NCBI RefSeq assembly: GCF_963678165.1
Contig: NZ_OY782755.1
Location: 2,666,001 to 2,730,000, forward strand
Direction of reading: 5' to 3'
Origin: an uncultured Acetobacteroides sp.
Lineage (GTDB): Bacteria; Bacteroidota; Bacteroidia; Bacteroidales; ZOR0009
DNA: 64,000 nt
Shown one piece after another: positions 25,299 through 32,521 of this stretch. The first letter of the stretch is position 1. The number at the start of each line of letters is the position of its first letter. A program made the translations under genes and the position numbers. The notes below the pieces were generated by a model. It was not told where the DNA came from, searched no databases, and saw only the letters and a program-made list of their open reading frames with translations.

Positions 25299-25739
25299 TT
25301 ACTCAGCAACAACAGTAAAGTTTACTTTAACTTTCACCTCGCGGTGTAACTTAACGTCTGCGGTATAGTTTCCAACTTCTTTAACATCGCTAACAACAAT
25401 CATCTTACGGTCGATGCTGAAACCTTGTGCTTCAAGAGCCTCTGCAATCTGAATATTGTTAACAGATCCAAAGATCTTACCTGTGTTAGAAACCTTAGCC
25501 CCAATAGTAAGGGTTATCGCCTCGATTTTCTTACCTAACTCAACCGCATCGTTCTTGATCTTAGCCTCTTTGTGAGCACGTTGTCTAAGATTTTCAGCGT
25601 GCATCTTCTTTGCAGAAGGAGTGGCAACGATAGCTTGACCTGTAGGAATTAGGAAGTTATTTGCATAACCATCACGAACCACTACTATCTCATCCTTGTG
25701 ACCAAGGTTCTCTACATCTTGCTTTAGTATGATTTCCAT
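25299..25739 (-). CDS. rplI: 50S ribosomal protein L9
   Basis: Binds 23S rRNA near the L1 stalk. The first residues MEIILKQDVENLGHKDEIVVVRDGYANNFLIP are the L9 signature, followed by the long connecting helix (AKKMHAENLRQRAHKEAKIK) and the C-terminal domain (ITLTIGAKVSNTGKIFGSVN). 146 residues, normal length. Last gene of the operon, 21 bases after rpsR. Confidence 0.98.
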   Translation of the reverse strand: MEIILKQDVENLGHKDEIVVVRDGYANNFLIPTGQAIVATPSAKKMHAENLRQRAHKEAKIKNDAVELGKKIEAITLTIGAKVSNTGKIFGSVNNIQIAEALEAQGFSIDRKMIVVSDVKEVGNYTADVKLHREVKVKVNFTVVAE

Positions 25740-25760
25740 TTCTTCTAATCCTCCTGGTTA

Positions 25761-26030
25761 TTACTTCAACATGTCGGTTACAAATGGAAGCAGCGCAAGA
25801 TGACGTGCTCTTTTAACTGCTTGAGAAACCCTACGTTGGAACTTTAGAGAAGTTCCAGTGATACGACGAGGAAGAATTCTACCTTGCTCGTTCAAGAACT
25901 TCTTAAGGAATTCTGGATCCTTATAGTCTACATACTTAATGCCATTCTTTTTGAAACGACAGTACTTCTTCTTCTTAACGTCTACTGTAGGTGGGTTAAG
26001 ATATCTGATTTCGCTTTGTCCTTGAGCCAT
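25761..26030 (-). CDS. rpsR: 30S ribosomal protein S18
   Basis: Forms a dimer with S6 on the 30S platform. [60 protein letters not shown] is typical S18 throughout, quoted here by its landmarks [16 protein letters not shown] and [10 protein letters not shown]. 89 residues. Middle gene of the operon, with only 3 bases between it and rpsF. Confidence 0.98.
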   Translation of the reverse strand: MAQGQSEIRYLNPPTVDVKKKKYCRFKKNGIKYVDYKDPEFLKKFLNEQGRILPRRITGTSLKFQRRVSQAVKRARHLALLPFVTDMLK

Positions 26031-26033
26031 GGC

Positions 26034-26387
26034 TTATTCCTCCACTTTTTTTTCTACAGATTTATTACTTCTTCTCTTAATTGCGTATTCAGCAGCAAAC
26101 TTATCAAGTTTGAAAGTCAAGAAGCGAATTACGCGCTCGTCACGACGATACTGAGTTTCTAGTTTGTCAATGGTTTCACCATTAGCCTTAAACTCAATAA
26201 GGTAATAAAAACCTGTAGTTTTCTTGTTGATAGGGTAAGCTAATTTCTTAAGACCCCAATCTTCTTCGTAAACGATTTCGCCACCATTTTCGGCGATCAC
26301 GTTTTTAAATTTGGTTACCGCTTCCTTTACCTGTGTATCAGATAAAACGGGAGTAAGGATGAAAACGGTTTCGTACTGATTTAACAT
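26034..26387 (-). CDS. rpsF: 30S ribosomal protein S6
   Basis: Partner of S18 on the 30S platform. [17 protein letters not shown] at the start, [19 protein letters not shown] in the middle and [17 protein letters not shown] near the end are the S6 landmarks. 117 residues with a charged C-terminal tail ([14 protein letters not shown]). First gene of the operon, under the promoter at 26423-26453. Confidence 0.98.
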   Translation of the reverse strand: MLNQYETVFILTPVLSDTQVKEAVTKFKNVIAENGGEIVYEEDWGLKKLAYPINKKTTGFYYLIEFKANGETIDKLETQYRRDERVIRFLTFKLDKFAAEYAIKRRSNKSVEKKVEE

Positions 26388-26422
26388 ACGACGTTGTTTT
26401 ATTGTTTTGTTAAAATAGGTCG

Positions 26423-26453
26423 CAAAGTTACGCGTTTTTGCTTAATTCGCAAA
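26423..26453 (-). promoter_or_regulatory. Promoter of the rpsF operon, full -33/-7 consensus
   Basis: On the minus strand TTTG (26450-26453) and TAACTTTG (26423-26430) are separated by exactly 19 bases, the full Bacteroidota vegetative promoter. The start codon follows 35 bases later. Confidence 0.8.
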
Positions 26454-26481
26454 TTATTTCACCTTCAGTTAACCTTTTTCT

Positions 26482-26688
26482 ATGATTATTTGCAACTGTA
26501 AAGGCGTCACCAAAAGGGAGATTCTTACTGCGATAAAAAATGGTACTCAAACAATCACAGATATTCAAATTATCACCAAGGCATCTACTGGCTGTGGTAG
26601 GTGTAAGGCTACCATTAGTAGCATCCTTGATAAGGAGCGGGTTAAAGCGCTCAAGAAAGGGACTCAGCTACGAATAAACTTCGACTAA
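26482..26688 (+). CDS. Bfd-like [2Fe-2S]-binding protein
   Basis: A 68-residue cytoplasmic protein consisting only of the BFD-like fold. MIICNCKGVTKREI supplies the first two cysteines (C4, C6) and TGCGRCKATI the second pair, in the CxC...CxxC spacing of bacterioferritin-associated ferredoxin-type domains. In E. coli, Bfd passes electrons to bacterioferritin for iron release; whether this one does is inference, as no ferritin gene is nearby. It may equally deliver Fe-S clusters. Its stop overlaps by four bases the end of the convergent SirB1-like gene. Confidence 0.88.
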   Translation: MIICNCKGVTKREILTAIKNGTQTITDIQIITKASTGCGRCKATISSILDKERVKALKKGTQLRINFD

Positions 26689-27551
26689 GCGAGCCTATTG
26701 ATGATTAAATCGATTCGATGTACCTGTACTTCGTTCTTGGCTTGCTCGTAAACCAGCTTAAGATTCTCCAGCACCTTCACGATTGATGTTCTATTGTCGC
26801 AAGGCAAGTAGTACGATTCTTGTGGTGCTTCCTTAATCTGGTTAAGGTAGTAGTCTATCTCCTTTTTGCTAAGAACGCTTCCCCGATTAAAGGGATTGAT
26901 GTAAAAGAGCACTCGCTGCGATACAGGAAGACCCTCATCATCTCCATGATAAGGGTCTTTGTATGCCAAAATAAAGTTACGAGGCAAGCTTATCCCATAA
27001 ATAGGCATTCCGAGCTGCTGCCCAATCGCCATGTATAGCAGCGAAAGGCTTAACGGATTCCCTTTTTGGGTAAGAATCACATGGTTTAGGGCAAAGTAGT
27101 GAGGCGCAAAAAGATTTAACGGATCGGGTGAGAAATGGTACTTCTCGTACAAAACACGATTGATAATCTTCACCTTTTCGAAAGCGGTAAGGTTGCTGCT
27201 AATCTCAAGCCAAACCTCCTTTGCTATCTTTTCAACCTGCTCTTTTAGATCGTCCAATTGCAGCTCAGGAAAAAGCAGCTGAGCCACCAAATGGGCACCT
27301 TCTATGACGCTTGAGCATCCGTTATCGATCCATCGCTGTACCTCATCGCCCATCAGGTTGTCGTTGATGCGCTGAAGTACGCTTTCGATAAGCTTTTGCT
27401 GCTGCTCGGTGGCCGAATGCGCCCAGAACTCCTCGAGGCTAGGAATGGCATCGCGCCCAAGCTCGTACAAGCGTTGGGATACCGCCTCGAAAACATCCGG
27501 AGAGGGATCATCTATAAGAGCAATTAACGCCTTTACTTCCTCGTTTACCAT
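26685..27551 (-). CDS. SirB1/transglutaminase-like family protein
   Basis: A cytoplasmic protein of the SirB1_N family (transglutaminase-fold, no known activity). MVNEEVKALIALIDDPSPDVFEAV forms the N-terminal helical repeat, followed by LFPELQLDDLKEQVEKIAKEVW, the core FAPHYFALNHVILTQKGNPLSLSLLYMAIGQQLGMPIYGISLPRNFILAY, seen through its landmarks QKGNPLSLS and YGISLPRNF, and a late FYINPFNRGSVLSKKEID. An upstream ATG at 27572 would overlap the previous gene; 27551 is preferred. It follows the nucleoside phosphorylase by 5 bases and is probably co-transcribed with it. Confidence 0.85.
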   Translation of the reverse strand: MVNEEVKALIALIDDPSPDVFEAVSQRLYELGRDAIPSLEEFWAHSATEQQQKLIESVLQRINDNLMGDEVQRWIDNGCSSVIEGAHLVAQLLFPELQLDDLKEQVEKIAKEVWLEISSNLTAFEKVKIINRVLYEKYHFSPDPLNLFAPHYFALNHVILTQKGNPLSLSLLYMAIGQQLGMPIYGISLPRNFILAYKDPYHGDDEGLPVSQRVLFYINPFNRGSVLSKKEIDYYLNQIKEAPQESYYLPCDNRTSIVKVLENLKLVYEQAKNEVQVHRIDLIINRLA

Positions 27552-27556
27552 AGATC

Positions 27557-28429
27557 TTACGGCAGTAAGCATTTTAGGGTCTTTTCAATCATTTCGTTTA
27601 CTGCTTGCGAGTAATCGGAAAGAGCCGTTTTATTTACCCTGTTGGCAATGATGGTGCAAATTGTGGTAGCATCGTGGCCTAGGAGCTTGGCTAATCCGGC
27701 AAGCGCAGAGCTTTCCATTTCGAAGTTGGTTATTTTTACGCCATTATGCTCGAAGGCTTCGATCTTGTCGTTGATGCTAGGATCGGCTAATGGTAGGCGC
27801 AACACCCTACCCTGAGGGCCATAAAATCCGGGGGCCGAAATGGTTGCTCCGGTTATGGTAAAACCAGCAAAGAGGTCTAAAAGTTCTTTTGATGACGAAA
27901 CAAAATAGGGGCTGGTTAACTTAGCGCCCCATCCTACCTGCGATTTGAATGCCGCTTCGAGCGCTAGGTCGCAGACAGAGTCGCGGTTGCCATAGAAGTT
28001 TAGCAGGCCATCGAAACCGACGGAGATGGCAGACAGCAGATGGGATCCTAACGGGATGTTACCCTGAATGGCGCCAGAGGTGCCTAGGCGTACCAGGGTT
28101 AACTTCTTGCGCTCGGGCTTAACGGTGCGTGTGGCAAAGTCGATATTTACTAGAGCATCGAGCTCGTTAACGACGATGTCGATGTTATCGGTGCCAATGC
28201 CGGTTGATACTACAGATACGCGCTTGTGGTTGTAGGTTCCGGTGATGGTGCAGAATTCGCGGTTGGAAACCTTGCATTCGATTTCGCTAAAGTACGAGGC
28301 CACCGTCTCCACCCTTCCAGGGTCGCCAACAAGGATTACTACATCGGCTAGCTGCTCGGGACGAAGATGCAGGTGGTAAATACTTCCATCCTCTCTAATT
28401 AATAGTTCTGAGGGTTCAATTACTCGCAT
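27557..28429 (-). CDS. Nucleoside phosphorylase (uridine/purine nucleoside phosphorylase family)
   Basis: Cleaves a nucleoside with phosphate to base and ribose-1-phosphate (nucleoside salvage). Residues VILVGDPGRVETVASYF (phosphate-binding GDPGR), SVVSTGIGTDNIDIVVNEL, LTLVRLGTSGAIQGNIPLGS and ITNFEMESSALAGLA, whose FEMES binds ribose, define the NP-I family. The 290-residue length and the extended 200s insertion resemble Bacteroidota uridine phosphorylase-like enzymes; base preference is not certain. ATG 28429 is chosen; the frame extends upstream only to a GTG near the tRNA gene. Confidence 0.9.
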   Translation of the reverse strand: MRVIEPSELLIREDGSIYHLHLRPEQLADVVILVGDPGRVETVASYFSEIECKVSNREFCTITGTYNHKRVSVVSTGIGTDNIDIVVNELDALVNIDFATRTVKPERKKLTLVRLGTSGAIQGNIPLGSHLLSAISVGFDGLLNFYGNRDSVCDLALEAAFKSQVGWGAKLTSPYFVSSSKELLDLFAGFTITGATISAPGFYGPQGRVLRLPLADPSINDKIEAFEHNGVKITNFEMESSALAGLAKLLGHDATTICTIIANRVNKTALSDYSQAVNEMIEKTLKCLLP

Positions 28430-28497
28430 AATATGTCTATTTTGATTAGGAATTAAAGGTAATAAACTTCGAACCGTTGCCAAATAGTTCGAAAACA

Positions 28498-28523
28498 AAA
28501 AGGCCACCTTGCGGTAGCCTTTT
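28498..28523 (-). terminator. Terminator of tRNA-Glu
   Basis: AAAAGGCCACC, loop TTGC, GGTAGCCTTTT: an 11-bp stem with one mismatch starting directly after the tRNA 3' end, with a T tract on the minus strand. Confidence 0.75.
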
Positions 28524-28524
28524 G

Positions 28525-28596
28525 TAGTCCATAGGGGAATCGAACCCCTGTTACAAGAATGAAAATCTTGCGTCCTAACCCCTAGACGAATGGACC
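28525..28596 (-). tRNA. tRNA-Glu (anticodon TTC)
   Basis: Read on the minus strand: acceptor GGTCCAT / ATGGACT (G1:U72), D arm TCGTCTAGGGGTTAGGAC, anticodon stem CAAGA/TCTTG around loop TTTTCAT with anticodon TTC, T arm CAGGGGTTCGATTCCCCT. Discriminator A, no encoded CCA. Close to the canonical bacterial tRNA-Glu. Confidence 0.95.
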
Positions 28597-29090
28597 ATCT
28601 TTTGGTACAATCCTTATTTCCGATTGCGAGTGCAAATATAGGTCAATTTTCCGAACCTACAAGGCTTGCAATATTTTTTGGGGCACGAGAGGACGCCTTT
28701 AAGTACCTATCGGATAACTCATCACCCCAACAAAACCTGAGGATGAACCCTTTGCGCAAGCAAATACCTATAGGTTAAAAAAGTCAAACCAGCACGGTTT
28801 GGCACGGGAAAATGGCGTAACCGAGCGGCTCTTCAACCAACAGGCGACGCCTCCTCGGGGCTTTTCCGCACCTCTTTCCCTCTTTTAGCCGACCAGCACC
28901 ATCCCCAAATGCCATTTGGCTGAGATGTTGATACTTTTTGGCAGATATTTTTTGGTGACTTCAACTACTTTGTTAATTTTATGGCCGATTCGATGTGCTA
29001 CCAACCTGCACTCTAGCGCTCTTTGGATGTTTGGTGTATTAAATGCGGCAACAGCAGCAGCCCCTCTACTAGGCAATAGCCGTTGTTGTC
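28597..29090. other. Gene-free region left of the 42-bp array
   Basis: About 490 bases without a supportable gene. Short frames (for example minus 28885-29076) show no domain. The last 40 bases (29049-29090) contain decayed pieces of the array unit, such as GGCAATAG and CGTTGTTGTC. Confidence 0.5.
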
Positions 29091-29468
29091 GCTCAATAGT
29101 AGATCCTCTAAGGAAAATCTACCATTGTTGCCGCTCAATAGTAGATCCTCTAAGGGAAATCTACCATTGTTGTCGCTCAATAGGAGATTCTCTAAAGGAA
29201 ATCTACCATTGTTGTTGCTCAATAGGAGATCCTCTAAGGTAAATCTACCATTGTTGTCGCTCAATAGGAGATCCTCTAAGGTAAATCTACCGTTGTTGCC
29301 GCTCAATAGTAGATCCTCTAAGGGAAATCTACCATTGTTGTCGCACAGTAGTAGATTCTCTAAAGAAAATCTATCGTTGTTGTCGCTCAATAGTAGATCC
29401 TCTAAGGGAAATCTACCATTGTTGTCGCTCAATAGCAGATTCTCCAAGGTAAATCTACCGTTGTTGTT
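29091..29468. repeat. 42-bp hairpin repeat array upstream of a DUF6261 gene (nine units)
   Basis: Nine direct repeats start at 29091, 29133, 29175, 29217, 29259, 29301, 29343, 29385 and 29427, exactly 42 bases apart; a decayed piece follows at 29469. Each unit contains an inverted repeat, CAATAGTAGAT and ATCTACCATTG (one mismatch), around the loop CCTCTAAGGGAA, then a TTGTCGCT linker. Units differ at a few fixed positions. Simple 108-137-codon frames read through it on both strands only because 42 is divisible by three. The array ends 113 bases before the DUF6261 start codon. Confidence 0.93.
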
Positions 29469-29581
29469 GCAACATGGGGCCGAGAGGCTACTGTAGGCAC
29501 TGCAAACACTCCAACCTCGCACTAGGGCATCGGCGGTGGCATCATCATCATAACTTATATCTAACTTAAATTTTTACAGCC

Positions 29582-30334
29582 ATGAATGAACTAAGTCTGT
29601 ACCGTTTTTCGGTAGCTTCAACCAGCAACGTATGCCTAATGATTCTCGAAGAGGCCGGCAAGTGCACCATCGCCGAGGCCACCACCCACCCCACCTACAT
29701 CGCCCTAAAGAGCTGCTACAGGGCGTACCAGGATAGCATCGACCGCACGAAGAAGAGCGAGAGCAGCCCTCCGCTGCTGGCCGCCGAGCGGCGCCGGGAT
29801 GACGCCCTGACGGGGGGCCGATCGATTACTAGCGGCCTGATGTGCTCGCCCGATGCCGGGGTTCGGGCCAAGGCGCAGCGGGTATTCGTCCAGTTCGACA
29901 AGTTTGGGGCGGGCGTGGAGAAGCTCAAGAACGAGGAGGAGACCACCAAGCTGCTGAGCATCCTCGATGGGCTCGACCAGCCCGAGATCAAGACACTGGT
30001 GGTAGAACTGGCCATCGGCCCCTACGTGGAGGAGCTGCGCGCGGCCAACGCGGAGTACCTGCGCCTATGGGATTCCCGCGAGGACGACGTGGAGGCATTC
30101 CGCAACAGCACCTCGGCCTCCAACCTTACGCGCAGCGTACAGGAGGCGATAAACGGCTACTACGACTACGTGGTGGCGATGTCGAAGTACAGCGAGAAGA
30201 AGGCGGAGTGGGCCCTGCTGGCCAGCGCCATCCACAGCCGCTACCTCACCCTGAAGCAGAAGCAGCAGCAGGAGAAAAAGGACAAGAAGGACGACAAGCC
30301 TACCCCCAACACGCCCCCTACCGATAAGAAGTAG
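29582..30334 (+). CDS. DUF6261 family protein, copy A
   Basis: A 250-residue, mainly helical cytoplasmic-looking protein with no signal peptide. The DUF6261 layout is visible: N-terminal LYRFSVASTSN, the ERRRDDALTGGRSI segment near residue 73 (family-typical basic RRD), then SPDAGVRAKAQRVFVQFDKFGAG.VEKLKNEEETTKLLSILDGL and a long helix EELRAANAEYLRLWDSRED. The end is a low-complexity charged tail (KQKQQQEKKDKKDDKP). Paralogous to 49343-50107. Function unknown. It is preceded by the 42-bp hairpin array and closed by a GC-rich terminator, so array and gene form a self-contained unit. High G/C third positions. Confidence 0.82.
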   Translation: MNELSLYRFSVASTSNVCLMILEEAGKCTIAEATTHPTYIALKSCYRAYQDSIDRTKKSESSPPLLAAERRRDDALTGGRSITSGLMCSPDAGVRAKAQRVFVQFDKFGAGVEKLKNEEETTKLLSILDGLDQPEIKTLVVELAIGPYVEELRAANAEYLRLWDSREDDVEAFRNSTSASNLTRSVQEAINGYYDYVVAMSKYSEKKAEWALLASAIHSRYLTLKQKQQQEKKDKKDDKPTPNTPPTDKK

Positions 30335-30354
30335 CATCGGCCACACCCCATAGC

Positions 30355-30384
30355 GGCCCGCACCACCCGGCGCGGGCCTTTTTT
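30355..30384 (+). terminator. Terminator of DUF6261 copy A
   Basis: GGCCCGC / GCGGGCC stem with a 10-base loop, followed by six Ts; 20 bases after the stop codon. Confidence 0.85.
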
Positions 30385-30520
30385 GTAGCCCCCCAGCAGG
30401 CCAAATCGCCCCAGCGCCCCCGCCCCACAGCGCATCGGCCACCTACAGCTTATTTTACCACTAAATATTTGATTACAGCGCCAAAACTCGCAAATTTGCA
30501 GGCACCAAAATCAACGTACC

Positions 30521-30697
30521 ATGGAAAATAAAGAGAAGATGGTTCAGGCCTTTACCCAAGCCGGGAAGGCGCTAAAGGCCGGAGAGGCTGCCGAGTTGGC
30601 CAGCATCGACAAGAAGGAGGCCGACAAGCTCATCAAGGAGCTGGTTAAGGAGGGCACCCTGGTATCGCCCAAGCGCTGCTACTACGAGCTGAAGTAG
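30521..30697 (+). CDS. 58-residue winged-helix-like protein
   Basis: A short gene beginning ATGGAAAATAAAG. The protein opens MENKEKMVQAFTQAGKALKA, continues through GEAAELASIDKKEADKLIKE and ends LVKEGTLVSPKRCYYELK. Helix-helix-turn-helix (GEAAELASIDKKEADKLIKE) plus a basic wing strand ending YELK is the minimal winged-helix DNA-binding layout seen in small MarR-like regulators of Bacteroidota. G/C-rich third positions match its neighbours, supporting coding. It lies between a terminator and the GroES-like gene (48 bases downstream) and may be co-transcribed with it. Target unknown. Confidence 0.75.
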   Translation: MENKEKMVQAFTQAGKALKAGEAAELASIDKKEADKLIKELVKEGTLVSPKRCYYELK

Positions 30698-30745
30698 CCG
30701 CCAGCAGCGGATTCACCTTATACTATACGTAACGATTACAGACTG

Positions 30746-31129
30746 ATGCCCCTTTCGATCGACAACATCAACCTCGCCAGCGTAACCCTAGTTGGCGACC
30801 GCGTGCTCGTGAAGCCCAAAAGCGAGCAGGACCGCACCAAAACCGGCCTCTTCCTGCCTCCTGGAGTGCAGGAGAAGGAGTACGCCCAAGCCGGCTACGT
30901 GGTAAAGGTCGGCCCCGGCTACCCCATACCCGCCATCACCGACCCCGACGAGCCCTGGAAGGACAACAAGGAGCAGGTGAAGTACGTGCCCCTGCAACCC
31001 CAGGAGGGCGATATGGTGGTATACCTGCAAAACAGCGCCTGGGAGGTTGAGCTCAACGGCGAAAAGTTCTTCATTGTGCCCCACAACGCCATCCTGCTAA
31101 TCGTGGGCAACCAAGACCTCTTCCGCTAG
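30746..31129 (+). CDS. GroES-like co-chaperonin family protein
   Basis: A 127-residue single-domain protein of the Cpn10 fold. VTLVGDRVLVKPKSEQDRTKTGLFLPPG matches the GroES N-terminal barrel and KVGPGYPIP, EGDMVVYLQNSAWEVELNGEKFFIVPHNAILLIV the C-terminal half (landmarks GDMVVY and FFIVPHNAILLI). It is longer than canonical GroES (about 95) because of an insert after GPG (PIPAITDPDEPWKDNKEQVKYVPLQ region), and no groEL follows, so it is a stand-alone family member whose partner is uncertain. Two bases separate it from tatD-like. Confidence 0.88.
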   Translation: MPLSIDNINLASVTLVGDRVLVKPKSEQDRTKTGLFLPPGVQEKEYAQAGYVVKVGPGYPIPAITDPDEPWKDNKEQVKYVPLQPQEGDMVVYLQNSAWEVELNGEKFFIVPHNAILLIVGNQDLFR

Positions 31130-31131
31130 CG

Positions 31132-31770
31132 ATGAAGGCCCCATTCGTCGACATCCACACGCACAACCCAAGCCGGAGCAGCCACATCAGCGTTGTTTCG
31201 GCCTTTTTAGGTGATGATGTTGCAGATGCAGAAGGCCCCTTCAGCGTTGGGGTGCATCCGTGGCATTCCGACACCCCGATAGCCGAACTGGAGCGCCGAT
31301 TTGCCCCGTACCTCGACAGAGCCGTAGCCATCGGCGAAGTTGGGCTCGATAGGGCCATCAGCATTCCCATAGAGCAGCAGGCAGCGCTCCTGGCCGCGCA
31401 GCTCGACATCGCCCAGAAGCACCAGCTGCCCGTGGTGGTCCACTGCGTAAGGGCCTACTCCGACCTGCTGCCCATCATCAAACGATACAAAGAGGTAGCG
31501 TACATCCTCCACGGCTTCTACGCCAACCCCAAGCAGCTGGCCGACCTGCTGCCGTACCGCACCTACTTTTCGATGGGGATACGCGAGCTGCAACGCCCCA
31601 ACGGCACCGCCATCGTGAGGAGCATTCCAGCCCACCGGCTGTTTTTGGAGACCGACGATGGCCCCGCCAGCATTGCAGAGGTGTACGATGCCGCCGCTAA
31701 GGCCATCGGAACTGATATTACAAAACTTCGAGAGCTGCTCTACCGCAGCTACACAAACCTATTTAAATGA
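31132..31770 (+). CDS. TatD family metal-dependent hydrolase
   Basis: A 212-residue TIM-barrel hydrolase, probably a DNase or similar phosphoesterase. Metal ligands are visible: FVDIHTHNP (HxH) at the N terminus, AIGEVGLD (Glu), PVVVHCVRA (His), ILHGFY (His) and FLETDDGPAS (Asp). It is shorter than the usual 255-265 residues, as in several Bacteroidota TatD-like proteins. Starts 2 bases after the GroES-like stop and overlaps tcdA by four bases, so the three are one operon. Confidence 0.88.
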   Translation: MKAPFVDIHTHNPSRSSHISVVSAFLGDDVADAEGPFSVGVHPWHSDTPIAELERRFAPYLDRAVAIGEVGLDRAISIPIEQQAALLAAQLDIAQKHQLPVVVHCVRAYSDLLPIIKRYKEVAYILHGFYANPKQLADLLPYRTYFSMGIRELQRPNGTAIVRSIPAHRLFLETDDGPASIAEVYDAAAKAIGTDITKLRELLYRSYTNLFK

Positions 31771-32507
31771 GCAACTGGAACGAACGCACCCTTCTCCTAG
31801 TTGGCGAAGAACGCTACAAGAAGCTGGAGCAAGCCCACGTACTGGTGGTAGGCCTTGGCGGCGTTGGCGCCTATGCCGCCGAAATGATTTGCCGCGCAGG
31901 CGTTGGCACGATGACCATTGTTGATGCCGATACGGTGTCGCCATCCAACCGCAACCGCCAGCTGCCCGCACTGGAGTCCACCCACGGGCGGCTAAAGTCG
32001 GAGGTGATGCGCGATCGCCTGCAGGACATCAACCCCAAGGTTAAGCTAAACGTCATCTCCAAGTACATCAAGGGCGACGAAACCGACCTCCTACTCGACA
32101 CCGCAACGTTCGACTTTGTGGTCGACTGCATCGACACGCTTGCCCCCAAGGTTAACCTCATTCAGAAAACTCTAGAGCGCAAGATACCGCTCGTAAGCAG
32201 CATGGGCGCCGGCGCAAAAACCGACCCTACGAAGATTGAGATAAATGATATTTCGAAATCGCACCACTGCCCACTTGCCCATATGCTCCGCAAGCGGTTA
32301 GGCAAGCTGGGGATAAAGAAGGGGTTTCAGGTGGTATTCTCCTCGGAATTGACGCGTCCGGAAGCCGTTGTTCTGGTGGAAAACGAGCAGAATAAGAAAT
32401 CGACAGTAGGCACCATCTCGTACATGCCGCCGCTATTCGGGTGCCACTGCGCCTCGGTAGCCATACGAGGCCTGCTTGGCGAACTAGAAATAAAAAAGGA
32501 GGACTAA
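31767..32507 (+). CDS. tcdA: tRNA threonylcarbamoyladenosine dehydratase (ThiF/E1-like)
   Basis: Cyclises t6A37 of tRNA to ct6A using ATP. The E1-like nucleotide site is visible: HVLVVGLGGVGAYAAE near residue 23, the metal/ATP block MTIVDADTVSPSNRNRQLPA, and FVVDCIDTLAPKVNLI. The C-terminal crossover SSMGAGAKTDPTKIEINDISKSHHCPLA and the ending FGCHCASVAIRGLLG are characteristic of TcdA rather than ThiF or MoeB. 246 residues. The last gene of the operon; its stop codon lies within the loop of the terminator. Confidence 0.93.
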   Translation: MSNWNERTLLLVGEERYKKLEQAHVLVVGLGGVGAYAAEMICRAGVGTMTIVDADTVSPSNRNRQLPALESTHGRLKSEVMRDRLQDINPKVKLNVISKYIKGDETDLLLDTATFDFVVDCIDTLAPKVNLIQKTLERKIPLVSSMGAGAKTDPTKIEINDISKSHHCPLAHMLRKRLGKLGIKKGFQVVFSSELTRPEAVVLVENEQNKKSTVGTISYMPPLFGCHCASVAIRGLLGELEIKKED

Positions 32508-32520
32508 CGTCCTCCTTTTT
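32493..32520. terminator. Bidirectional terminator, tcdA / fmt
   Basis: AAAAAGGAGGAC, loop TAAC, GTCCTCCTTTTT: a perfect 12-bp stem. The tcdA stop TAA sits in the loop and the stem reaches to within two bases of the fmt stop. Confidence 0.92.
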
Positions 32521-32521
32521 C

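Noticed and set aside
28731-28750. Orphan copy of the 41-bp array unit (AAACCTGAGGATGAA)
   Set aside because: Only about 12 matching bases and no second unit; chance similarity cannot be excluded.
29013-29522. Repeat proteins on both strands of the 42-bp array (137 and 169 codons)
   Set aside because: Same reason: 42 is a multiple of three, and the composition is simple repetition without a domain; the inverted repeat explains similar peptides on both strands.
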